This document shows, in pieces, positions 44,761-54,305 of a stretch of DNA of 64,000 nucleotides. The translations under genes and the position numbers were made by a program. The notes beneath the pieces were generated by a model, which saw only the letters and a program-made list of their open reading frames with translations, made no database searches and was not told the origin of the DNA. Source of the DNA: Prionace glauca (taxonomy: Eukaryota > Chordata > Chondrichthyes > Carcharhiniformes > Carcharhinidae); contig CM075760.1 in assembly GCA_037974335.1 (NCBI GenBank), positions 23,297,538 to 23,361,537 on the forward strand. The letters run 5' to 3'. Each line of letters opens with the position of its first letter. Position 1 is the first letter of the stretch.

Positions 44761-44946
44761 GCTTTACAGCTAACATTGGGTGCTCCAGTCTGTTGCGGTT
44801 TGTGTGGAGAATCGCAGAAAGGAACAGTCAGATTGAGCAGCGGCGCTGTCAGCCGCTCAGACACAACCCAGAGGAAACCACATTAACCTCAGATCAAACT
44901 GTCACCCAATTCAATCCGGGATCGGCTGAGACAACACACAGCAGGG

Positions 44947-45326
44947 CTTTTATGATGCTATGAATTTGAAAGGGTGGATACTGAGATACTATTGTCCCTG
45001 ATCTGGGAATCTGAAGCACAGGGAACACAATCTCAGGATAAGGTGCTGATGATTTAGGACTGTGATGAGGAGAAATTGCTTCACTCGAAGGCTGGTGAAT
45101 CTTCGGAATTCTCTACTCCAGAGGGTGTTGATGTTCCATCATTGAACACATTTCAGTTTGGGTTCGACAGATTTATGCTCTATCCGGGAATGAATGGAAG
45201 CAAGGATATGGAATTGGAACAAATGCTCAGCCTCAAGTTCATGTTTCAATTGCATTTTTTTTTTAAAGTTTATTGGTGTAATGGAACATATATTGTTAAA
45301 TTTGATATGTTTGAAATCAATAGTCA
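44947..45326. mobile_element. Probable CR1 3' remnant
   Basis: TTCACTCGAAGGCTGGTGAA and CTTCGGAATTCTCTACTCCA (45080-45120) match the end of the CR1 coding region (FTRRLVNLRNSLPQ-like); the rest is unrecognised AT-rich DNA. Confidence 0.5.
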
Positions 45327-46280
45327 TTAAATAATGTTGGTAATACCAGATAACAGTCCAGCTGGTAACAATTGAGAGTATTTTTTATTGGCACCCACGG
45401 ACCCATTGCCAACTGGCCACTGTTTACCCGTGAATGCTGACGGTGAGAAAATAGTGAAATCCCGTCTCTGGGTGGTCTTGAACCACCAACCTTTCGGTTC
45501 ATAGCCGAACGCGCTGACCCTTGCGCCACAGCGACTAAGACAGTAGCTGTTAAATGCATTCTAACTTAGTATGTCACTGACCATAATTCTATTTCTGTAA
45601 AACCTATTCCAGAACTGCAGCATGACCGCACTGTTTACAATTCCACACAAGTCTCTTTATTTCCGTTGATCCCGCAGCACTGCTGCAGTGTGTTGGTTAT
45701 TCCCTTTCTCCTATGAACGGGCAGGTAAAATGAATCTATCTGTCATCACTGGGAGGAATTCAACGGGAGGCAAGGGAACTGACCACCATTTTTATTATGG
45801 GATTGAAACATTCAGGCGCATAAATCCGGCCCGTTACAGGAAAGTCCAGTAGATCCGCACTGAGACTCGATTCCCTCATCTGTCTGAATGGTTTTTCCTG
45901 TTTCTTACTGATGAAAAACGATTTTAAAAATCGTCTGTGAAATGTGCGCCATTTCCCCTAGTTCATTTACAGTATCACTAGTATCTGTCTTTTTCAGCAC
46001 ACACTGCTATCAGATATTTCAGATGGTGATTAACCACATTAGTCTGCACCTATAAACCCATTAAATTCTGTTGTCGACTGAACTAGATGGCAATATGTTC
46101 TCGGCGTCAAAAGCGAACTTTCCTGTCAGCACGTCAAAAAATGCGTTTCTTATTTCACCGAGCGCATTTGAGGGTGAAGTCAGTGAAATGATAACATGTC
46201 TTTAACATCGCGGTTCGGATAATGTTGAGCAACAAACTGAAATCAAGCAATTTTCCCTTATTCGGCATGAGAAAGCTTAA
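45327..46280. repeat. Duplicated tRNA-Asn neighbourhood, copy B
   Basis: Matches 9895-10857 in the same orientation. The match stops at AGCTTAATGAAAT, exactly where tRNA-Val begins in copy A, so this copy has no tRNA-Val. Confidence 0.85.
45463..45535 (-). pseudogene. tRNA-Asn pseudogene with ATG anticodon
   Basis: 73-nt copy of the tRNA-Asn at 10030-10103. The anticodon loop is CTATGAA, so the anticodon position reads ATG (His) in place of GTT; the D loop has lost a base (GCGCAAGGGTCAG) and the acceptor stem has a new mismatch (GTCGCTG). The T arm is largely intact. Confidence 0.85.
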
Positions 46281-46489
46281 TGAAATTCCTCGTCACTGTG
46301 AATATTTTTTCAGCCATTTCTCTGTTATGAAGGCAAATCTTTTTAAAAAGTTACAACATCAAATGTGTCTGTCTCTTTCAGCACACGCTACTACTATGTG
46401 TTTCAGATGGTGATTAACTAAGTTACCTCCGTCTATAAACTCATTACTGTTGAAAGTAGGAGCTACATTATTTGCACCGTTGCAAAATA
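46281..46489. other. Spacer, no gene recognised
   Basis: Contains a short second copy of TTTCAGATGGTGATTAAC (46017 and 46401), suggesting a small local duplication. Confidence 0.45.
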
Positions 46490-47335
46490 GGGATATCATT
46501 GTACAAAGAACAAAGAAAATTACAGCACAGGAACAGGCCCTTCGGCCCTCCCGCTCTGCACCGGCCATGTTGCCCGACTGAAGTAAACCTTTCCAGGGAC
46601 CATATCCCTCTATTCCCACCCTGTTCACGTAATTGTCAAGACGCCCCTGAGAACTCACTATCGTATCCGCTTCCACCACAACCCTCCCCCCCGCCCCCCC
46701 AACAGCAACTACCACTCTCTGTGTAAAAAACGTGCCTCGTACATCTCCTTTAATAATTGGCCCTCGCTCCTTAAACCCTCGTAATTGACTCCTCCGTTCT
46801 GGGATAAAAAGCTTCCGACATCCATTCTGTCCACGCCTCTCATAATGTTGTAGGCTTCAGGTCGCCCCTCAAACCCTGTCTTCCAATCAGAACAAGCCAA
46901 GTTTATCCAACATCTCCTCGCAGCTAATGCACTCCATACCAGGCCACATCCTAGTAAATCTTTTCTGTACCGTCTCCAAAGCCTCTACATCCTTCCAGTC
47001 GTGTGGCCATCAGAATAGAACACGAGATTCCAAGTGTGGCTCAACTAAGGTTCTACAAAGCTGCAACATGACTTGCCAATATTGAAATTCAAAGCCCCAG
47101 TAGATGAAGGCAAGCATGCCATATGCCTTCATGACTACATTCTCCACCTGCGTTGCCACTTTCAGTGACCTGTGTACGTCTACACACAGGCTCCTCTGTC
47201 TATCAATACTCTTAAGGGTTCTGCTATTTACTGTATATTTCCTATCTATATTAGACATTCCAAAATGCATTATCTCGTATTTGCCCCTCATTGTTCCCTC
47301 AATATTCAGGACTTCTGATTTTAATGAATTAATTT
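46490..47335 (-). mobile_element. CR1 LINE 3' fragment, older subfamily
   Basis: Minus orientation: tail AGAACAAAGAAAATTACAGC, CAGGCCCTTCGGCCCTCC, then coding VMKAYGMLAFIYWGFEFQYW and TLVEPHLESRVLF. Several frame breaks. Confidence 0.87.
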
Positions 47336-47369
47336 TGAGGCCCAAGTCAGAGCAAATAATTATCCCCAG

Positions 47370-47608
47370 GAAATACCAGATTCAGTTAAGATTGGGCAAG
47401 AAAATAAGCATGGCCAATCAACCGAACCCACACATCTTTAGACTATGGGAGGAAAGCGAAGCACCTGGAGGAAACCCACGCAGACACTAGAAGAATGTGC
47501 AGACTCCACAAAGACAGTGACCTGAGCCAGGAATCGAACCCAGGTCCCTAAAGCTGTGAAGCAGCAGTGCTAACCACTGTGGTGCTGTGGTGTCGTGCCG
47601 CCCCCTAA
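47370..47608 (-). mobile_element. tRNA-headed SINE
   Basis: Minus orientation: GGCCAATCAACCGAACCCAC, GGAGGAAACCCACGCAGACA, then head CAGGAATCGAACCCAGGTCC (B box on the minus strand) and CTAACCACTGTGGTGCTG. Confidence 0.88.
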
Positions 47609-47926
47609 CCTAATGCTTCAGACACGAGGATTCATTCACATTTTCATGACTCAATCATCTGAATTAATTTTCATTACATTTTTAGAGAAGTCAATGCGAT
47701 TCTACAATGGACTTTAAATTTCAAAGATAACCAGGTCCGCTACTTCCATGGAATCGATCTTCCCTTTCATCTGAGCATAAAATACAAGTCTGACGGCAGC
47801 TGCACTAAACCCCAATAAAGTTTAAAACATCCAAACAAGTTAATGATGTCCCTGGAGGCTGACATCGCGTATAAATCTGACAAGTAGTGACTGGAATAAA
47901 CAACGTGTTGAGAGATTCTGTTAGCA
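47609..47926. other. Upstream flank of GPCR gene 4
   Basis: No gene recognised. The likely location of the gene 4 promoter; no clear TATA or named site was assigned. Confidence 0.4.
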
Positions 47927-50900
47927 ATGCACGGAACACCACAAGGATTGCAGTATGCCGTTTATTATCCTGTCCTTGCCGCTATCGGAGTTCCAGGTTA
48001 AGTATTATGGCGTTATTTTGGGGAATGTGTTGATGTATTGATTGCTCTTCTAAACGATGTGTCTCTTTCATTATATTTTCCAATCTTCCTCTGCAGTTTT
48101 CTTCAAAGTGAATGTCTGGTTGTGTTCTGTCATTAAACTGCTATTTTGTGTGACTTATCAGACTGTTTACACAGTGTAATTGTAGTTCTGTTGTGTTAGA
48201 TACGTTGTAAGCATGTTTGAACATTAACTGTGTTATCACAGTGTGACTTATTTTCCCCAGTGTCTTAGTGGGTGAATTACCGTAAGGATGACAGGCAGTA
48301 TATGCAGTTAGCCTAATTATTTATTCAATCTACTAGCACAATTACCTTGGCTAGAATAGTACATTGTCATCAAGGTACATGCATTTATATTATGTTAGTG
48401 CCGATGATACTGCCATGTAATCGCTACATTATCACGCCAGTTTACTTTAAATGTCAATATGTTACTCACATCCAAGCTCCAGGGAAATAACCAAACTATG
48501 ATTTCGTTGTGAAAGTACATCCATTGTGATTTGAAAACATGTTGTTGACAAATCGTCGCACGTGAAAACGAAGTAATTTTAACTTACTGTGTTGTTAATG
48601 CTGCCCTGTGTGAATTATCGGAAGCTTACCCTCGTCATGTGAGTTAATTGTCACACTGTTCGCACAATATGAAAGTGTGTTAGATAGTTACGTGACAGCA
48701 TTTTCCACAGATAATTAATTGTGTACTGATTATTGAACCATTAAATTATGCCAAAAGAATATCATGAATTTATTTATTGAAATGATGTTGCTGGCATTGT
48801 CGTCTCCATTAGAATATTACAATGTTTTACTGCTCCTTAATGGAAATATTTATTGTCACTGCAGAAGTAAATGATCGTCTTGTTAATTGTAATCTGTGCC
48901 CCCATACTGTAGATTCTCCAGCCATTGTAAACGCCTGTCAGTTTCTTTCCTGTCAATGTCCTTCAGAACACTGAATATTTTAATGAGATTAAACCCTATT
49001 CATCCGAACTCCGGAAAATATCGACAAAATGTAGTCAGCTACTCATCATAGACGACATTCTCAGAAAAGGAACAAGCATAGCCACCCTTAACTGTTCTGC
49101 CACAAATTTCAGTATTTCCCCCTTTAAATTGGCGATATAATGCAAAGATACAGTTATGGTCACGCCAAATTCTGCACAACGGTTGAAAGACATCTTTAAT
49201 CCATTTGCTGCACAAAGTTTACGAGAAAGACCAATTTTACATTGTTACATTACTGTTTTATTAAACGCTACCAATCCTCAGACTTTCCACATTTTTTTTA
49301 CAGCATTCGAAGCCCCTTCTTATGACACTATGTATTCCTTTAGTTAAATAGCAAGATTGGGTGAATATTTCTCGCTGAGTTTTTGACTTTCAATAGCATT
49401 CATTCTTGTTGATTTTCTTGATTGTTTCTTGCTTGTTTCCATCTGTTATTTCTGGCACTATGCTTTAAACTAATTAGCTAACACAAATTATCCAGTTTTT
49501 CCCATGATAACAATGTTATCGGCTTCATTTAGGTTGATTTATTTTCTGACTAATTCAACCACATGGCTTCTGCAGGAGAAGCATTTACTATGATGCTACG
49601 AATCAGTCCTGCCACATTACACAATATCAGATGCCTGCATCATTAAGTCGTTTCCACAACATAGAAATACAGAAAAGTAACATAGAAAGAGAAGCAGGAG
49701 TAGACCAATTTACCTGGCGAGCCTGCTCCACTATTCATTCTGATTGTGGCTGATCATCAGAATCGACATTGTCGTCCTACCTTCTTGCTCTATCCCCAGA
49801 TCCCTTTAGAAACACGAGCTATACATTTCTTCCTGAACTCACACGATGTTTTGGCCTCTACTGCTTACTATTGTAGTGCTTGCCACACATTCAACGTTCT
49901 CCTGTGAAGAACTTTCTCCTCACCTCAGTTCTTAACCTAGTTCTGGACTCCCCTACCATGGAGAATATTCTATCTGAACCCACCCTGTCTAATTCTGTTT
50001 GAAATTTGTAAGTCTCATCAGATCCCCTTCCTCTCGTCTCAACTTCAATGAAGTCAATCTTAGCTCTGATGAAGTGTCACCTGGACTCGAAACATTGGCT
50101 CTATTCTTTCCCTGCAGATGCTGTCAGTCATCTTTTCGTTTCAGATTCCAGCAGCCTGAACTATTTTGCTTTTGGCTTTCAGCATTTCTGTTTAGTCTTA
50201 CTCAATCTCTATGTCGTTCTTTATTACAGCTAACTTAGTGGTGATTGTGATCTTGTCAAGAGGAAGATGTGGTCTGTCCAGATGCATCACTTGCTATCTT
50301 GTTTCCATGGCGGCGACTGATCTACTGCTCCTTGTCAGCTTTGTGATTTTGAACAGGATTGCTGATATCTATTTTCCATTCAGTTTTCTGTCCATCACGC
50401 CAGCGTGCAGTTTTCGTTGTGTCCTCAATTATGCTGCAATAGACAGTTCCGCCTGGTTAACCGTGGCTTTCACCTTTGATCGATTTGTAGCCATTTGTTG
50501 TCAGAAGCTGAAAATCAAATACTGCACTGTGAAGACATCTGCACGGGTCATAACAATCGTGTCCATACTGAGCTGTTTCAAAAATTCTTTCTTATATTTT
50601 GTGTATGAACCTTTGGTCATAATTAACAACGTACCCTGGTTCTGCGGCATAAAAACAACTTTTTATACCGCACCTGAATGGGTTGCATTTGACTGGATTC
50701 AGAGTATTTTAACCCCTTATCTCCCATCCATTCTAATTTTACTACTCAATGCTCTGACTGTAAGACACATTATAGCGGCCAGTAGGGCTCGTAAGAGACT
50801 ACGGACTGGAAACAATGGAGAGAAACAGTGTGACCCAGAGCTGGAAAACAGGCGAAAATCTATTGTTTTACTCTTTGCCATTTCAGGCAGTTTCATCATC

Positions 50901-51140
50901 TTATTTTTCATATTCTTTATCACCATCCTTTACGTCCGAATAGCGAAGGTGACTTATTTCTCAGGTGCTAATGTCAGCCAGTCTACATTTGTCCTGGAGG
51001 AATACGGGTATATGCTTCAGCTCTTGAGTTGCTGCATCAACCCTTTCATTTACGCAGGGCCCCAGAGCAAGTTCAGAGAGGAATTAAAGAATGGGGTGAA
51101 ATATCAACTGTTTTTAATTGTTAAATTATATAAGAGATGA
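47927..51140 (+). CDS. GPR139-like class A G-protein-coupled receptor, gene 4
   Basis: Exon 1 is 47927-47996 (70 nt, MHGTPQGLQYAVYYPVLAA...) with a GTTAAGT donor; exon 2 is 50230-51140 after a TTATTACAG acceptor; the phase-1 joint gives GVP-A-NLVVIV. The product is 326 residues. It has CGLSRCITCYLVSMA after TM1, TM3 Cys in TPACSF, DRF for DRY, PWFCGI in loop 2, and NPFIY in TM7. Its closest relative here is gene 1: both share FPFSFLSITP, IDSSAWLTV and FITILYVRIAKVTYFSG, so the pair probably arose by duplication and now lies in opposite orientations 43 kb apart. No break is seen. The 2.2-kb intron is AT-rich; its distal end has CR1 and dispersed-repeat sequence reaching within about 70 bp of the acceptor. 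Confidence 0.88.
49670..50060 (-). mobile_element. CR1 LINE 3' fragment in GPCR gene 4 intron
   Basis: Minus orientation: CATAGAAAGAGAAGCAGGAG, GGCTGATCATCAGAATC, GTTTTGGCCTCTACTGCTTA, CCTCACCTCAGTTCTTAACC. Same subfamily as 27531-27875. A dispersed repeat (CTCTGATGAAGTGTCACCTG) follows at 50063-50160. Confidence 0.8.
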
Positions 51141-51194
51141 AAAGACCAAAATCAAACATGATTTTAACATTCTAGTCCACCTGACCTGATTTGT

Positions 51195-51530
51195 GTCTCA
51201 TTTCAACTTCAGTAAGTTCAATGAAGTCAATCCTAATTCATTTAATCTCTCGTCATGTGACAAATATGTCATCCCAGGAATCAGCCTGGTGAAACTCCTC
51301 TTCCATAACCAGGATATCCTTGGTCTGATAAGGACACCAAAACTGCACGTAATATTCTGGTTGCCACGTAAAATTTCAGGGAAACACCCAATCCCTTCAA
51401 TGAAGTCCTTTCGCAATGAAGACCATCATACCATTTGTTCTCTTGACTGCCTGCTGATACTCTTTGTTCTTAGCTCTGATGAAGGGTCATCTGGACTCGA
51501 AACGTTGGCTCTATTCTGGGTGTTCCGGTT
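51195..51530 (-). mobile_element. CR1 fragment plus dispersed repeat downstream of gene 4
   Basis: 51195-51450 is a minus-strand CR1 piece (AGCCTGGTGAAACTCCTCTT, ACACCAAAACTGCACGTAAT). It begins with TCAACTTCAGTAAGTTCAAT, close to the last bases of the fragment at 49670-50060, and is followed by CTCTGATGAAGGGTCATCTG, close to the repeat at 50063. Gene 4 exon 2 is thus bracketed by related repeat junctions. Confidence 0.7.
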
Positions 51531-51559
51531 TCCTTCCACACCCCAAAGATGTGCTCTTA

Positions 51560-51634
51560 GGCTGCGTATGTGTGTGTATGTGTGTATGATTATGTGCTTG
51601 TGTATGTGTGTGTGTGATTGTGTGCTTGTGTATC

Positions 51635-51669
<35 letters not shown>

Positions 51670-51670
51670 T
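51560..51670 (+). repeat. TG-rich microsatellite
   Basis: Irregular (TG)n with TATG interruptions, ending in an uninterrupted TG run at about 51638-51666. Confidence 0.95.
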
Positions 51671-52060
51671 TTGGGAGAAAGTCCTCATGCGTTAGGCAGC
51701 GTCCTGTCAGTTTAATTGTATAAAGTTTAGCACTCTGGCCATTGAATCCGAGTTGTAACTTCAGAGGAGAGACTGTTCACATCATCCCACCTCTTGTTAA
51801 CATTAGGACAGATGAGTGAGTGAGTGCCACTTGTAGGTGGACCCTCTGCCCGCTGTGGCTTATCTGCCCCTAACAGCTTTGCATTCTTGTGCAATCGTTC
51901 GCTGGGGATGATGCAATGACACCAGGAAAGTCATTCACTGCATCGTCTGCAATGTGATTTTGGTGATATTTCTGAGATTTCCTCAGTATTTAAAATTCCA
52001 CTTTCCTGAATTTTAAATACAATGTCCTTCAGCAAACCAATTGGCGGTTTTAGCAAAACA
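51671..52060. other. Intergenic, no gene recognised
   Basis: Unique-looking DNA. An AAATTCCACTTTCCTGAATT palindrome-like string lies near 51990-52015. Confidence 0.4.
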
Positions 52061-52133
52061 AATTTCAACTGAGGTTTGAACGCGGCACGCTGGATTCAAA
52101 GTCCAGAGTGCTCATCATTACACCAGTGAAGCC
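52061..52133 (-). pseudogene. tRNA-Gln (TTG) pseudogene
   Basis: The minus strand reads GGCTTCACTGGTGTAATG, then an anticodon arm CTGGA-CTTTGAA-TCCAG with anticodon TTG and a GTTCAAAC T loop, the pattern of vertebrate tRNA-Gln. The acceptor stem no longer pairs (GGCTTCA against TTGAAAT) and the T stem has mismatches. Confidence 0.82.
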
Positions 52134-52200
52134 AAAACCCAGAACCCTGCTGCAAGTGATCACTCAAAGCATTTGACTTCTTTCATTCAATGTGGCTGGC

Positions 52201-53600
52201 TCCCCTTTTTTATAGGCCCCCCCTTTTTTGGTGGCCCCCATTTTTTTACAGGCCCCCCCTTTTTTGGTGGCCCCCATTTTTACAGGCCCCCTTTTTTTGG
52301 TGCCCCCCTTTTTAATGGCCCCCTTTTTTTGGTAGCCCCACCTTTTGGCTGGCCCCCCTTTTTAATGCTCCCCCCTTTTTTTACAGGCGCCCCTTTTTTG
52401 GTGGCCCCCCCCCCTTTTGGCTGGCCCCCCTTTTTTTACAGGCCCCCCCTTTTTTGGTGCCCCCCCCTTTTGGCTGGCCCCCCTTTTTTACAGGCCCCCC
52501 TTTTTTGGTGGCCCCCATTTTTTTACAGGCCCCCCCTTTTTTGGTGGCCCCCATTTTTACAGGCCCCCTTTTTTTAGTGCTCCCCTTTTTAATGGCCCCC
52601 TTTTTTGCTGCCCCCCCTTTTTTTACAGGCCCCCTTTTTTTGGTGGCCCCACCTTTTGGCTGGCCCCCCTTTTTAATGCCCCCCCTTTTTTACAGGCCCC
52701 CCTTTTTTCGTGGCCCCCATTTTTACAGGCCCCCTTTTTTTTGGTGCCCCCCTTTTTAATGGCCCCCTTTTTTGCTGCCCCCCCTTTTTTTACAGGCCCC
52801 CCCTTTTTTGTTGCCCCCCCCTTTTGGCTGCCCCCCCTTTTTTGGTGGCCCCCCCCTTTTGGCTGGCACGCGTTTTTTGCTGCCCCCTTTTTTGGTGCCC
52901 CCCCCTTTTGGCTGGCCCCCCTTTTTTACAGGCCCCCCTTTTTTGGTGGCCCCCCTTTTTTTGGTGGCCCCCTTTTTTTGCTGCCCTCCCCGTTTTTACA
53001 GGCCCCTCTTTTTTGGTGCCCCCCTTTTTAATGGCCCCCTTTTTTGCTGCCCCCCCCTTTTTTTACAGGCCCCCTTTTTTTGGTAGCCCCCCCCTTTTGG
53101 CTGGCCCCCCTTTTTTACAGGCCCCCCCTTTTTTGGTGGCCCCCCCTTTTGGCTGGCTCCCCTTTTTTACAGGCCCCCCTTTTTTGGTGGCCCCCATTTT
53201 TTTACAGGCCCCCCCTTTTTTCGTGGCCCCCATTTTTACAGGCCCCTTTTTTTTGGTGCCCCCCTTTTTAATGGCCCCCTTTTTTGCTGCCCCCCCCTTT
53301 TTTTACAGGCCCCCCCTTTTTTGGTGCCCCCCCCCCCTTTTGGCTGGCCCCCCTTTTTTGGTGGCCCCCCTTTTTTTGGTGGCCCCCTTTTTTTGCTGCC
53401 CTCCCCTTTTTTACAGGCCCCTCTTTTTTGGTGCCCCCCTTTTTAATGGCCCCCCTTTTTTGCTGACCCACTTTTTTTTACAGGCCCCCCTTTTTAATGG
53501 CCCTTTTGGCTGGCCCCCCTTTTTTGCAGGCCCCCCCCTTTTTTTAATGGCCCCCCTTCCTGGTCCCCCCATTTGAGTGGCCCCCTTTTTAATGCCCCAC
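52201..53600 (+). repeat. 1.4-kb C/T tandem array
   Basis: Short blocks of GGCCCCCC and TTTTTT with linkers TACAGG, TTGGTG, TTTGCTG, TTGGCTGG and TTTAATGG, arranged in a loosely repeating order of several hundred bases (for example TTTGCTGCCC recurs near 52606, 52770, 53043 and 53284). The plus strand is nearly all pyrimidine; the minus strand is G/A-tract rich. Long frames of Pro, Phe, Leu and Gly are artefacts. Confidence 0.95.
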
Positions 53601-54305
53601 CTCTCTGGCCCCCTCCCGATCCTCTCTGCCCAATCTTCTCCCCACCCTGCTCAAACACACCCACCGACACATCCCTCTGAGCTCCAACTCCCCGGTATCC
53701 CTCTGATCGTTCGATCTCTCCTAATTCCCTCAATTTCCTCCCCCCCCCCAACATTCCTGTTTCTCCTGCCTGATTCCCTGTCCCTCTGCCTGATCTCCTT
53801 TAATCTGACTCTAAGCAGCCCCCCCTTCCCCTCAATCTCACTCCCGACACCCACCGCCAATCTGACTCTAATCCCCCTGGATCTCCCAAGCTCCTGCCCC
53901 AATTCCTAAGCCCCCCCCCCTGCAAAGCTCCGTCTGCACCCCCCCAACTCTGAGTCATCCCCTTCTGCTAACTCCCCCTCAGACTCTCTACAGTTTATTC
54001 CCCCCCCCGATGATTCTTCTAGAATCCCCCTGAATTGACCCCCCCCCACACTTGCGCATCCCTCTGCCCCTCCAATCCTGCTCCCTCTCCAATCCCACCC
54101 CCTCCAATCTGTCTCAGCCCCAAACTACATCTTTTAATTGCCCCACTTGTGAGTCACTGCCCCTCCCAGATCCCTCCTGTATCCCTCAAACCCCCAGAAA
54201 TCCCCCTCTAAGCCCCTTTTCCCAAATCCCTCTCGATTTTCCCCAATTCCCTCCCTCAGTCCCTGCTGCTGAATCTCTGAATCCCAAATTCCTCAAAGAC
54301 CCCCC
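53601..54305 (+). repeat. C-rich low-complexity DNA
   Basis: Poly-C and CCCCTC-type runs throughout, non-periodic. No gene recognised. Confidence 0.8.

Larger units (their letters stand above)
43396..44946 (+). repeat. Duplicated V-segment block, copy B
   Basis: Matches 20979-22522 in the same orientation, about 22.4 kb away. Substitutions are few; small gaps occur near 43850, 44060 and 44390. Confidence 0.92.

Noticed and set aside
52173-53576. Pro/Phe/Gly-rich frames of up to 288 residues
   Set aside because: They follow the C- and T-tracts of the tandem array and overlap in several frames.
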